The notes under the pieces: model-generated
What the model saw: the letters and a program-made list of their open reading frames with translations, nothing else
Told to the model about the DNA's origin: nothing
Database searches by the model: none
From: Alphaproteobacteria bacterium GWF2_58_20
Lineage (GTDB): Bacteria; Pseudomonadota; Alphaproteobacteria; UBA1247
Assembly (NCBI GenBank): GCA_001768735.1
Contig: MEMB01000002.1
Coordinates: forward strand, 86,418-150,417
Direction of reading: 5' to 3'
Length of the DNA: 64,000 bases
Made by a program: the position numbers and the translations under genes
Shown: positions 36,000-43,530 of the stretch, piece by piece
Layout of the letters: every line of letters starts with the position of its first letter
Numbering within the stretch: the stretch's first letter is position 1

Positions 36000-37166
36000 A
36001 TGTCATCTTCACTGCGCAAGTGCCTTTTGCTGGGAGCCAGCGTCATCCTGTTTGGTTGCTCAAGTTCGAGTGACTGGGTTCCATCCCTGACAGGAGAACC
36101 CCTTCCTCCCGCGCCGCAACAGGAAGCTGTGAGAGCGGAAGAGCCAGCCCCGGCCATTCAGGCGGAAGCTGTTGCGGAGCCCGTTGTGATTTCCGCAATG
36201 GATGAGGACGGTGCCTCCAGCGGAACGGTTGTCGGACGCAAGGTGGAAGAGCTGCGCAGCGAATATCTCGGGCTTGACCGGCTCGTGATCCAGAATGCGG
36301 AAGCGCTGAAAGCCCTGCAGGGACGGACGCAGGCCAATTCCCTTGCGTATTACAGCCTTGTTGCCAAAATGAACAGCCGCCTGCAGAACGGCACAACGCC
36401 GGGCAATCCCCGTCTTGTCGGCCAGTGGAACCAGTCCCAGGAAAAACTGGAATCCATTGCGCAGGATGTTGTGGACCTCAATACCCTTGCCAGCCAGATT
36501 GCGGCGAACGCTTCCATGTCGGCCTACCTTGTTGAAGGTATCCGTGCAACCTACGGTCTTTCCGGCGCGCTGGAAGAAGATCATGCCAGCCTTGCCGCTC
36601 TTGAGGATGATGTCAACCGTACGGTTGTGCAGATCGATCGCCTGCTCAATGACGTGTCGGATGCCATCAACAGGCAGAGCACCTATCTCGCCTCCGAGCG
36701 CCGCAACCTGCAAACCCTTTCGCTGGCCATTGCCAATGGCGAACTTTATGGTGGCAGCCTTGCCAACCGCGCCTTTTCGGTCTTGACGCCAACCGTGGGA
36801 AGTTCTCCGCGGACGGAAACCCCGGGGGAATCCCGTGCGGTTGAGGAAGTGCGTCCGGCCATGGCGACCAAGCCGCTGGTGGTCATCCGCTTCGACCGTG
36901 AGAATGTGGATTACCAGATGGCCGTTTACCAGGCAGTCAGCCAGGCATTGGACCGGTATCCGCAAGCCCGTTTTGAGGTGATGGCGGTGAGCCCGTCGAT
37001 TGGCAACCCGGCCCAGGTGGCCATGGCTTCCAGCACAGCCAAGCGCCGTGCAGAGGAAGTCCTTCGGACACTGAGCCAGATGGGCCTGCCCATTGAACGT
37101 GTGCAGCTGACGGCTGCAACCACGGACAAGGTGGAAGGTGGCGAGGTACATATTTACCTGCGCTAG
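36000..37166 (+). CDS. Envelope lipoprotein with C-terminal OmpA-like domain
   Basis: A 388-residue protein. The signal peptide ends in the lipobox LFGC (Cys20), so it should be a lipoprotein. A Pro/Ala/Glu-rich linker (about 32-70) follows, then a long helical part (about 80-260) with coiled-coil character. The C-terminal 100 residues (VVIRFDRENVDYQMAVYQAV, AKRRAEEVLRTLSQMGLPIE, GEVHIYLR) resemble the OmpA/MotB peptidoglycan-binding fold, although key residues are not clearly conserved. It is followed by a terminator. Likely an envelope structural protein; exact role unknown. Confidence 0.75.
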   Translation: MSSSLRKCLLLGASVILFGCSSSSDWVPSLTGEPLPPAPQQEAVRAEEPAPAIQAEAVAEPVVISAMDEDGASSGTVVGRKVEELRSEYLGLDRLVIQNAEALKALQGRTQANSLAYYSLVAKMNSRLQNGTTPGNPRLVGQWNQSQEKLESIAQDVVDLNTLASQIAANASMSAYLVEGIRATYGLSGALEEDHASLAALEDDVNRTVVQIDRLLNDVSDAINRQSTYLASERRNLQTLSLAIANGELYGGSLANRAFSVLTPTVGSSPRTETPGESRAVEEVRPAMATKPLVVIRFDRENVDYQMAVYQAVSQALDRYPQARFEVMAVSPSIGNPAQVAMASSTAKRRAEEVLRTLSQMGLPIERVQLTAATTDKVEGGEVHIYLR

Positions 37167-37184
37167 TTTTACCTGCAAGAGATG

Positions 37185-37220
37185 AAAAAGGCCGGCATCA
37201 TGTCGGCCTTTTTTATTTTT
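37185..37220 (+). terminator. Terminator after the lipoprotein gene
   Basis: AAAAAGGCCG (37185-37194) pairs with CGGCCTTTTT (37204-37213), and the T-run continues. It lies 19 bp after the stop codon. Confidence 0.85.
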
Positions 37221-37333
37221 GGCATGCTTTTCGGACATGGGCGCCGGCGGTGTTGGGATTCCATGCGGGCCAAGAGAAAAATGCAGGATGCAGTTGCATC
37301 CTTAGGGCGGATATGGCATTGACACATGCGTGC

Positions 37334-37410
37334 GCACCCGTAGCTCAGTTGGATAGAGCACAGGATTCCTAATCCTGGGGTCGTGGGTTCGAGTCCCGCC
37401 GGGTGCGCCA
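37334..37410 (+). tRNA. tRNA-Arg(CCT), integration site
   Basis: GCACCCGTAGCTCAGTTGG starts a complete cloverleaf. The anticodon stem CAGGA/TCCTG encloses TTCCTAA, anticodon CCT. The acceptor stem GCACCCG/CGGGTGC pairs, and CCA is encoded at the end. Its 3' 47 bp (37364-37410) recur at 42332-42378, so an element has integrated here and left the tRNA intact. Confidence 0.97.
37364..37410 (+). repeat. attL: tRNA-side copy of the 47-bp direct repeat
   Basis: Begins GATTCCTAATCCTGGGGTCG and ends at the encoded CCA of tRNA-Arg(CCT). Identical over 47 bp to 42332-42378; the sequences differ immediately outside on both sides. Confidence 0.93.
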
Positions 37411-37508
37411 ATTATATCTTATCACTTGTTACTTTTTTGTACGATATATCATGTATTTATCTGGCGTGTAGCCTCATTCATTTAAAAAGCTGTTGCTGAA
37501 CTGAATCC

Positions 37509-37559
37509 GCTACCTTACCCTATAATTCTCCTTCTTCTGCTACCTATACGCTACCTATG
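37509..37559 (+). promoter_or_regulatory. GCTACCT repeats near attL (possible integrase arm sites)
   Basis: GCTACCT occurs at 37509, 37539 and 37550. The last two are 11 bp apart. The same word occurs twice with 11-bp spacing near the other end (42253 and 42264). One helical turn of spacing at both ends fits arm-type binding sites of a tyrosine integrase. Confidence 0.5.
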
Positions 37560-37599
37560 TGCGGGTGTATGGGGAAAAGTCATATATAAGGATTCGCCT

Positions 37600-38769
37600 A
37601 TGCCTAACGTGAAGCTGACCAAAAGGGTCATCGATTCTGCTAAAGCGGGAACCAAAGACACGATCTTGTGGGATACCGACCTCAAGGGGTTTGGTTGCAA
37701 GATCACTCCTGCCGGACATAAGGTCTATTTTTGCTATTACCGCACCAAGGGAGGGCAACAGCGTCGTCCTAAGATTGGAGATCATGGTGTGCTAACCTGT
37801 GAGGAGGCCAGGGAGGTCGCTAAGAGGTGGCTTGCGGAGGCAGGCATAGGCGGCGATCCCGGAGGCAGCTTGCAGGCGCAAAAAACGCAGATCACCTTTG
37901 ATGCGTTTGCAGATCAATATCTGGAGCAACATGCCCGCACCAAAAAGAAGGCATCTAGCGTTGCAGCGGATGAGCGAAACCTGAACAACCATATACGTCC
38001 CATGTTTGGGAAATTGCCCATTGCTGCGATTGGGCGAATGGATGTGGTTTGCTTTCACCAGAAGATGAAGGGAAAGCCGGGAGCGGCGAATCGGTGTCTG
38101 GCTCTGCTTTCAAAAATGTTCAATTTGGCAGAACTATGGGGTTTTCGTCCCGACAACAGCAATCCATGCCGCCATGTGTCAAAATACCCTGAGCGGAAGT
38201 TGGAGCGTTATTTAACCAAGGAAGAGTTCAAGGGCTTGGGAGCCCAGCTCCAGGAGAAAAAACTTGAGAAGGGGATGGGGCCAATTATTGCGGCAATCAT
38301 CGAGCTTCTGATTTTTACAGGTTGTCGCCGTGATGAAATCCTGACGTTGAAATGGGATGATGTGTCTTGCAATGATCGGTGTCTTTATCTCAAGGATAGC
38401 AAAACGGGGGCTAAGATCGTGCATCTCAATTCCTTGGCGCTTGATGTGTTGCAAGGACTGAAACTAACGCAGGATAATCCATTCGTGTTTCCAGGAGAAA
38501 AACCGGGCCAGCATTTTGCTGGTATCGAAAAAGCGTGGCAAAGGCTGCGGAAGAAGATAAATCTTAGCGATGTGCGTCTGCATGATCTTCGGCATAGCTT
38601 TGCCAGTGTTGCCGCATCGTCGGGGATCAATCTCCCCATGATTGGAGCGCTTCTCGGACATAGGGAGGTTTCTACCACGCAGCGCTACGCGCATCTGTCC
38701 GCTGATCCTCTGCGGCAAGCTAACGAAGAAATCGGTAAAAAAATTGCCAAGGCGATGAGGAAGAAATGA
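37600..38769 (+). CDS. Tyrosine recombinase/integrase of the element
   Basis: A 389-residue phage-type integrase. The N-terminal arm-binding domain (DUF4102-like: KLTKRVIDSAKAG, LWDTDLKGFGCKITPAGHK) is followed by a core-binding domain (about 100-185) and the catalytic domain: Arg in TGCRRDEILTLKWDDV, HDLRHSFASVAASSG with His and Arg, LLGHREVSTTQRYAHLS with the catalytic Tyr. All catalytic residues are present, so it should be active. It lies 190 bp inside attL, the usual position for a tRNA-specific integrase. Confidence 0.96.
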   Translation: MPNVKLTKRVIDSAKAGTKDTILWDTDLKGFGCKITPAGHKVYFCYYRTKGGQQRRPKIGDHGVLTCEEAREVAKRWLAEAGIGGDPGGSLQAQKTQITFDAFADQYLEQHARTKKKASSVAADERNLNNHIRPMFGKLPIAAIGRMDVVCFHQKMKGKPGAANRCLALLSKMFNLAELWGFRPDNSNPCRHVSKYPERKLERYLTKEEFKGLGAQLQEKKLEKGMGPIIAAIIELLIFTGCRRDEILTLKWDDVSCNDRCLYLKDSKTGAKIVHLNSLALDVLQGLKLTQDNPFVFPGEKPGQHFAGIEKAWQRLRKKINLSDVRLHDLRHSFASVAASSGINLPMIGALLGHREVSTTQRYAHLSADPLRQANEEIGKKIAKAMRKK

Positions 38770-39491
38770 AAAACGATACCTATGAAGATGGGATGACGCC
38801 GCTGGAAGCAGCATTTTCTCTGATGCCAAAGGAAATATACCAGGATTTTGAGGATGAGATTAAGCGTAGGAAGGATTCGATTAATGAGAAGATGTCCGGA
38901 ATTGATCCTAGCAAAAGCTCCGGTTTGGATATTTTCCCCGATCTCATGAAGCTTTTTGTGGATAATCGCCGTGTTTGCAATCAAAGAATTATCTTTCTCC
39001 GGGAATTGCAGCAGAAATTGAAGGCTGGAGAATGGGTCGGTTATGGCTTTAAGGAGCCTCGGCAAGAGCATGATAAGCGGCGTAAAATCCCAAGAGATAT
39101 TTGGGGTGGCAAGATTGCTTGGGATATATCAGGCCTTGAGGGTGCAGGGGAGAAATATAAGCAGATTCGGGTTTTCCAGTCCCATTCCCCTTCTAAGGGG
39201 AAGGATGTTGCAAAGTGCTTGTTTGTGCCAAAACCCAAGGAACGTGGGCGGCCCAGTATGCGGGATTTAAGCCGGGAAGCATACCAGGCCTGTAAGCAAG
39301 TGCATGATCTCCCGATAGCCTTGACCAGGGAACAGGAAGGGAAAGTCCTGAAGGAATGGGTTTCAAAAACCTATCCATGGCTTGCGGATGAATACGCTCG
39401 GATACAGGATAAATCCATTCGCCGCCATGTTGAGGATTTGAGAGGGGAAACGCCGGACAAAAACCGGACAAAAACAAAATTGTTCGATTGA
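38766..39491 (+). CDS. Hypothetical protein of the element
   Basis: A 241-residue, charged, soluble protein overlapping the integrase stop by 4 bp (ATGA). No domain recognised. The middle part contains KERGRPSMRDLSREAYQ, a basic GRP patch that could contact DNA, followed by a helical segment and a basic C-terminus. Co-translation with the integrase suggests a role in recombination control or element maintenance (inference). Confidence 0.7.
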   Translation: MKNDTYEDGMTPLEAAFSLMPKEIYQDFEDEIKRRKDSINEKMSGIDPSKSSGLDIFPDLMKLFVDNRRVCNQRIIFLRELQQKLKAGEWVGYGFKEPRQEHDKRRKIPRDIWGGKIAWDISGLEGAGEKYKQIRVFQSHSPSKGKDVAKCLFVPKPKERGRPSMRDLSREAYQACKQVHDLPIALTREQEGKVLKEWVSKTYPWLADEYARIQDKSIRRHVEDLRGETPDKNRTKTKLFD

Positions 39492-39563
39492 TTTTATACC
39501 TGTTTTTTGATTTTTATCAACGGATTAGCTTCTTCTCTACCGAAACTTTTTGGAGAAAAAGCT

Positions 39564-39875
39564 ATGAACACAAAACATGATCCCGATTATCTCGATAAGC
39601 TGCTGAACGAAAAGGAAGCGGCTTCCTATCTCAGGCACTCCATTCGCGCGCTGCAAAAATGGCGCTTGAATGGAGGTGGCCCGATCTTTGTCAAAATATC
39701 CCGCCGCTCCATTCGTTATCGGCGGCGTGATTTGAGAGCTTGGGTTGAAGCGCGGCTTCGCCAAGACACCACCCACACATCTCCTCCAATGGATCATTTA
39801 TCCGGCAGCGACGACGGCGCGGCGCCCGACGGGCGCAGTCGCCGCTGCCGGGGGATGGTTGTTCGTGCGGATTGA
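39564..39875 (+). CDS. AlpA/excisionase-like helix-turn-helix protein
   Basis: A 103-residue protein. LDKLLNEKEAASYLRHSIRA, then LQKWRLNGGGPIFVKISRR and IRYRRRDLRAWVEARL form the MerR-like winged HTH found in AlpA and excisionases (HTH_17). Such proteins bind att-region DNA or regulate the integrase. GGAG at 39552-39555 supports the ATG at 39564. The C-terminal 25 residues are low-complexity and probably disordered. Confidence 0.85.
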   Translation: MNTKHDPDYLDKLLNEKEAASYLRHSIRALQKWRLNGGGPIFVKISRRSIRYRRRDLRAWVEARLRQDTTHTSPPMDHLSGSDDGAAPDGRSRRCRGMVVRAD

Positions 39876-39879
39876 AAGA

Positions 39880-39904
39880 GGGGGCGTTCCTGTAACACGC
39901 CCCC
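39880..39904 (+). promoter_or_regulatory. Hairpin and short leader frame before the rep-like gene
   Basis: GGGGGCGT (39880-39887) pairs with ACGCCCCC (39897-39904) over a 9-nt loop, without a T-run. Just after it, an eight-codon frame MNTKEMDI (39907-39933) ends in a TGA that overlaps the ATG of the rep-like gene, a layout that could couple translation. Confidence 0.45.
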
Positions 39905-39929
39905 CCATGAATACAAAGGAGATGGATAT

Positions 39930-41138
39930 ATGAAACCGATTTATCACGGTTTTGATGGCTTGGATTTGACCTTTCAGGGACGTATGCCAAAGAAGGTTTT
40001 GAAGCAGTTGGAAGCGGCCAAGGCGGAAGCGCAGGAAAAGCATTCCAGCGTTCCGGCCAAGATAGGCGATTCGGAAATGCCCGTCATGGTGTTTGAGACA
40101 GGTGCAAGGGGTGGGTATGCCTTTGGGTTTGATACAGGTGTCGATGGTGAAACCTGGTTCGTATCGAACACCGAAAAAAGGGATGTTTGGGGAATAAGGG
40201 TATCTGTCAAAAGCTTGGCGCTTGCGCTCAACGGGTTTGCCAAGGTCAAGCAGCGGCTGGCCGATGTTCTGAAGGCGCTTGGGGCTGAAGGATGCAATGC
40301 TGAAGGATTTTTCGGAAATGGATTGCTGGAGAGCATAAGCCGGGTGGACTATTGCTTCGATTTTTTGAGCGATGACGCGAGCTTCCGCCCCGATCCTGAT
40401 TTGTTGATTGCCAACCCTCACGCCATACGAACCCTGCATCATGAGCCAACTATTGAGGCAAGGGGAAGGCAGATTGAAACCATCACTATTGGAAAAATGC
40501 CCGGGCGGCAACTCTGCCTCTACAACAAGAGTCGGGAAATGATGGTTAGCCGGAAGTTCTATTGGGAGGAGTTCTGGAAGCTGCCGGAAGGGCATGGAGG
40601 GCAAGTGTGGCGGATAGAAGTTCGGGCAGGGAAGGACGAATTGCGGGCGTGGAATGTTCGGCGTTTCGAGGATTTGGAGGGGAAGGTTGGCAACATCATC
40701 GCCGCCATTCTGGAAGCAATCCGCTATGTCGAACCCAACCCAACGGATTCAAACCGTGCTCGCTGGCCAGTCGCTGATTTCTGGCAGCAGGCCATATCAA
40801 CCGCCAAGAATGGCTTGAGCTACGTTCCCGGCGAAGTGAGGACAGGTAAGATTGTCGAGGGTTACCGTGCGCAGATTGCAGAAGGGTATATGAGGCAGAT
40901 TGTAGGGCTGTTGCCCGGCTTGGCGTTTTGCATGGGATACGACGTTTCCGAAATGCCAACAGTCTTTGACCTGGTTTGGCAACGGGTGTTTGAGCAGGCG
41001 CAAAAATGCCCGGAGAAGCTACAGGAAAAATACGACATTGCCCGACAGAAGCACAATTTTTTGGATACCCCCCTTGAACTTCTGAAAGAGAATTCCTACA
41101 TCCGCAGTGGGACTTCTCGTGTCCCGGAAAGGTGGTGA
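39930..41138 (+). CDS. Rep-like replication initiation protein
   Basis: A 402-residue protein resembling the Rep_trans/phage replication initiation factor family. Features are an N-terminal GFDGLDLTFQG, the segment ISRVDYCFDF, the LYNKSREMM block and VWRIEVRAGKDELR, the spacing typical of rolling-circle-type initiators in this family. I did not find a clear HUH motif. A GGAG site lies 8 bp upstream. It suggests that the element can replicate after excision, like a plasmid or phage satellite; this is inference from the family. Confidence 0.75.
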   Translation: MKPIYHGFDGLDLTFQGRMPKKVLKQLEAAKAEAQEKHSSVPAKIGDSEMPVMVFETGARGGYAFGFDTGVDGETWFVSNTEKRDVWGIRVSVKSLALALNGFAKVKQRLADVLKALGAEGCNAEGFFGNGLLESISRVDYCFDFLSDDASFRPDPDLLIANPHAIRTLHHEPTIEARGRQIETITIGKMPGRQLCLYNKSREMMVSRKFYWEEFWKLPEGHGGQVWRIEVRAGKDELRAWNVRRFEDLEGKVGNIIAAILEAIRYVEPNPTDSNRARWPVADFWQQAISTAKNGLSYVPGEVRTGKIVEGYRAQIAEGYMRQIVGLLPGLAFCMGYDVSEMPTVFDLVWQRVFEQAQKCPEKLQEKYDIARQKHNFLDTPLELLKENSYIRSGTSRVPERW

Positions 41139-41144
41139 GTTAAA

Positions 41145-41339
41145 ATGGGACAACCGACCCAGACTGAATTGCAAGAGTGGCGATCCGATGTATGGGATAT
41201 ATACAAGGATATGCAGGGTATGTGGCGTTGGCGGCGAACTGCCAGAAATGGCAAAATCGTTGGCGCTTCCTGCGAAGGTTATAACAATCGACTTGATTGC
41301 TATAACAATGCCCGTCGCCATGGTTATGTTGGCGAATAG
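41145..41339 (+). CDS. Small DUF1508-like protein
   Basis: A 64-residue protein six bases after the rep-like gene. The core MWRWRRTARNGKIVGASCEG with YNNRLDCYNN resembles the DUF1508 fold (WRWR, NGKIV, S.EGY, K..C), a small beta-rich domain found singly or in pairs in many bacteria. Its function is not known. Confidence 0.7.
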   Translation: MGQPTQTELQEWRSDVWDIYKDMQGMWRWRRTARNGKIVGASCEGYNNRLDCYNNARRHGYVGE

Positions 41340-41410
41340 AGATTAGCCATCTTACCCTCCAGTAAGTGTTATGCTTGCTGGAGGGGTGGCCATGCTTATT
41401 AGGAGTCGTT

Positions 41411-42031
41411 ATGTTAGGTAGCGTAGATGATTTGTTTATTGTACTTGGATTTGTTGTGCCTGGATTTGTTGCTTTATATGTAAGATCATTGTTTGTTGTT
41501 GGGAGAAAAACGCATAATCTTAATGAAATTTTATCGTATCTTGTTGTGTCGGTTGGATATTACGCAGTCATACTTCCAGTAATTTTATGGCTTATATCTG
41601 GAGATGGGTATGGTTTAGGAAGAATTGTTGCATGGTTGTTTATCATTCTTATTTGTCCGGCAGTCTTTGGGTTGTTCCTAGGAATAAATGTGCAGAAAGG
41701 ATTTCTAAGGTCCTTCTTGGTAAGGTTTGGAGTAACCCCGGTGCATTGCATTCCTACGGCATGGGATTGGAAGTTTTGGGCTGGTGATACAAATTGGGTT
41801 CTTGTTACACTTAAAGATGGAACGCGTTTTGCGGGGGTTTGTGGACCTGAGTCGTTCATATCATCTGATCCGGCTGAACGTGATATATATATCCAGCGGA
41901 TTTATGATATAGGTGAGGATAATAAGTGGTTGCCGCGCGGTGATACAGGAGTTCTTATTACTGCAGGAGAAATACAGACCATAGAATTTTGGCCGTACCA
42001 GCAACAGGAGCGAAATGATGATGAAAAATAA
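41411..42031 (+). CDS. DUF6338-like membrane protein, element cargo
   Basis: A 206-residue protein. Three hydrophobic helices lie within residues 1-105 (FIVLGFVVPGFVALYV, LVVSVGYYAVILPVILWLIS and IVAWLFIILICPAVFGLFLG). A cytoplasmic or SH3-like domain follows, with WVLVTLKDGTRFAGVCG, SSDPAERDIYIQRIY and a final GVLITAGEIQTIEFWP. This arrangement matches my recollection of DUF6338 proteins. AGGAG precedes the ATG. The gene is markedly AT-rich against its neighbours. It overlaps the next gene. Function unknown. Confidence 0.75.
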   Translation: MLGSVDDLFIVLGFVVPGFVALYVRSLFVVGRKTHNLNEILSYLVVSVGYYAVILPVILWLISGDGYGLGRIVAWLFIILICPAVFGLFLGINVQKGFLRSFLVRFGVTPVHCIPTAWDWKFWAGDTNWVLVTLKDGTRFAGVCGPESFISSDPAERDIYIQRIYDIGEDNKWLPRGDTGVLITAGEIQTIEFWPYQQQERNDDEK

Positions 42032-42209
42032 CAAACCATCTTTCTGGAATTCGTCTATTAGAGAGCAGAAGGGGTATCAGCCTAAGCCTTTAAACGAGGG
42101 ATACAAACCCGCTACTCCACAGGGGGGGTATCAGCCCACCAGCCAGAAACTACCTCCTTTGCCCCCTTCCAATCCACCAAATCAAGGGAGCGGCGGCAAG
42201 AAAAGATAA
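42018..42209 (+). CDS. Small Pro/Gly-rich GYQP-repeat protein
   Basis: About 63 residues, low complexity, with the repeated motif KGYQPKP, EGYKPATP and GGYQPTS and a C-terminal PSNPPNQGSGGKKR. It overlaps the end of the DUF6338-like gene by 14 bp. Three ATGs in a row (42015, 42018, 42021) follow AGGAG at 42006-42010; 42018 has the best spacing. Probably unstructured, and perhaps a ligand of its neighbour (inference). Confidence 0.65.
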   Translation: MMKNNKPSFWNSSIREQKGYQPKPLNEGYKPATPQGGYQPTSQKLPPLPPSNPPNQGSGGKKR

Positions 42210-42252
42210 GTGTGAGCTGTTAATGCTTGTGGTCGTGGATCGTTTCCGGCTT

Positions 42253-42270
42253 GCTACCTATTTGCTACCT
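42253..42270 (+). promoter_or_regulatory. GCTACCT repeats near attR (possible integrase arm sites)
   Basis: GCTACCT at 42253 and 42264, 11 bp apart, the same word and spacing as at 37539 and 37550 at the other end of the element. Confidence 0.5.
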
Positions 42271-42331
42271 GAATGGGTCGCTTTCTAGAGAATATCTCAT
42301 TATATCAATTACTTTATTGTTGATATTTCTA

Positions 42332-42378
42332 GATTCCTAATCCTGGGGTCGTGGGTTCGAGTCCCGCCGGGTGCGCCA
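42332..42378 (+). repeat. attR: second copy of the 47-bp tRNA repeat
   Basis: Identical to 37364-37410. It contains only the 3' part of tRNA-Arg(CCT) and is not a second tRNA gene. An imperfect inverted repeat with TCTAGA ends (42284-42289 and 42328-42333) lies at its left edge. Confidence 0.93.
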
Positions 42379-42410
42379 TTTTTTTCTCCACATGGTTTTG
42401 GAATATGTAT

Positions 42411-42576
42411 CTAGAGCCTTGAGCGTTCATCTTGAATACCCTTGGTGCCTTTTGATGGCCATCCGCCATGTTTGCAAACCTTGGACGATGCCCGCATCGC
42501 CCTGCGGTTTGCGCCTTGCGGTCTGGCGCATCCAAAGATCAACAGGCATTGTTCAATCTAAACGCTCAAGGCTTTA
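42411..42576. repeat. Imperfect palindromic intergenic element
   Basis: The left arm CTAGAGCCTTGAGCGTTCAT (42411-42430) is inverted in the right arm around 42555-42577 (AACGCTCAAGGCTTTAG). The right arm extends upstream as AAGATCAACAGG, matching the half copy at 10206. The region 42379-42682 holds no gene besides this; its centre is GC-rich and can fold further (CGCATCGCCCTGCGG). Confidence 0.6.
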
Positions 42577-42682
42577 GGCGTTTTCCTGCTGTGGATCGTT
42601 TCCTGTTTTTTAGGTGGTTTTTCACTTTCTGGTTGTTATCCTCTCCAACAGCCGTTTTGGCTTTTACTCAAGGGAGGGATCC

Positions 42683-43453
42683 ATGAAACATAAAATTTTT
42701 GTTGGTTTGGCCATTTTTGTTGCGCTTCTTGTTGTGGGAGGCATCTTCCTTTATGGCAGCATTGATTCGGTTGTGGCAGCGGCGATCCGTGGTTACGGGC
42801 CCAAAATCACTGGGGTTCCGGTTGCGATCGAAAGCGTGAAGGTTACGCCAACAGAAGGCAGGGCGGTTTTGCGTGGGCTGGTCGTTGGAAATCCGGATGG
42901 ATTTGAAACGCCTCATGCCTTTTCCCTTGGCGAAATCCGCATGGTTCTTGATGTGAAATCGTTGGGTAGCGATGTGGTGCATATCCAGGAAATTGTCATT
43001 GATAATCCCGAAATCACCTATGAATATGGCGTATCCGGCAGCAACATTGACGCCATTCGCGCCCATGTGGCAAGCCTGTCTTCAGGAAAGGCGTCCACTG
43101 GTTCTGGGGATACCTCCCCAAAGGGAGAAGGGGCCAAGTTGATCATTGATAGTCTGGTGATTTCTGGTGGCAAGATCGATGTAAGCGCTGCCATGCTCAA
43201 GGGAAAAACCCTGCGTGTTCCCCTGCCTGACATCCATCTGTCCGACATTGGCAAAAAATCGGAAGGCGCATCGGCGGCCGAGGTGGTGTCCAAGGTGATG
43301 TCCGCAGTTTCTTCTGGCGTTTCCGGGGCCGTGTCAAAGCTGGATCTTGGAGCTCTGTCCAAAAAAATCCAGGAAAGTTCTGGCGCCACGGCTGAGGATG
43401 TCAAGAAAAGTGCTGACGATGCCGTCAAGCGTCTTAAGGGCATGTTCCAGTAA
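42683..43453 (+). CDS. AsmA-like envelope protein
   Basis: A 256-residue protein with an N-terminal signal anchor (FVGLAIFVALLVVGGIFLYG), then a beta-rich region resembling the AsmA/YhdP family: SVKVTPTEGRAVLRGLVVGN, DVVHIQEIVIDNPEITYEY and LIIDSLVISGGKIDVSA. The C-terminus is helical, Ala/Ser/Lys-rich. Proteins of this fold are linked to lipid traffic between membranes or to outer-membrane assembly. GGGAGGG precedes the ATG. It ends before a bidirectional terminator. Confidence 0.75.
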   Translation: MKHKIFVGLAIFVALLVVGGIFLYGSIDSVVAAAIRGYGPKITGVPVAIESVKVTPTEGRAVLRGLVVGNPDGFETPHAFSLGEIRMVLDVKSLGSDVVHIQEIVIDNPEITYEYGVSGSNIDAIRAHVASLSSGKASTGSGDTSPKGEGAKLIIDSLVISGGKIDVSAAMLKGKTLRVPLPDIHLSDIGKKSEGASAAEVVSKVMSAVSSGVSGAVSKLDLGALSKKIQESSGATAEDVKKSADDAVKRLKGMFQ

Positions 43454-43472
43454 TTTTGACAGGTGTTTTGAA

Positions 43473-43510
43473 AATGGCCTCCCCCCATAAAAGGGGGAGG
43501 CCATTTTTCA
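43473..43510. terminator. Bidirectional terminator between convergent genes
   Basis: AATGGCCTCCCCC (43473-43485) pairs perfectly with GGGGGAGGCCATT (43493-43505), with A-rich sequence before and TTTTT after it. It serves the AsmA-like gene on the plus strand and the kinase gene on the minus strand. Confidence 0.88.
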
Positions 43511-43530
43511 TGGGGCCATGTCACGGTATG

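Larger units (their letters stand above)
37364..42378 (+). mobile_element. Integrative element in tRNA-Arg(CCT), about 5 kb
   Basis: Bounded by a perfect 47-bp direct repeat (37364-37410 and 42332-42378) formed by the tRNA 3' end. The first gene is a tyrosine integrase facing inward. The element then carries a hypothetical gene, an excisionase-like HTH gene, a Rep-like gene, a DUF1508-like peptide, a DUF6338-like membrane protein and a small GYQP-repeat peptide, all on the plus strand. No capsid, tail, relaxase or transfer genes are present, so it is a satellite-like or plasmid-derived element. The right part (41400-42330) is visibly more AT-rich than the chromosome. Confidence 0.9.

Noticed and set aside
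37436..37600. CRISPR-like short repeats (GCTACCT)
   Set aside because: The repeats are seven bases with no regular spacers; they fit integrase arm sites better.
42332..42378. Second tRNA-Arg gene
   Set aside because: Only the 3' 47 bp of the tRNA are present; there is no D-arm or 5' acceptor strand. It is the attR copy.
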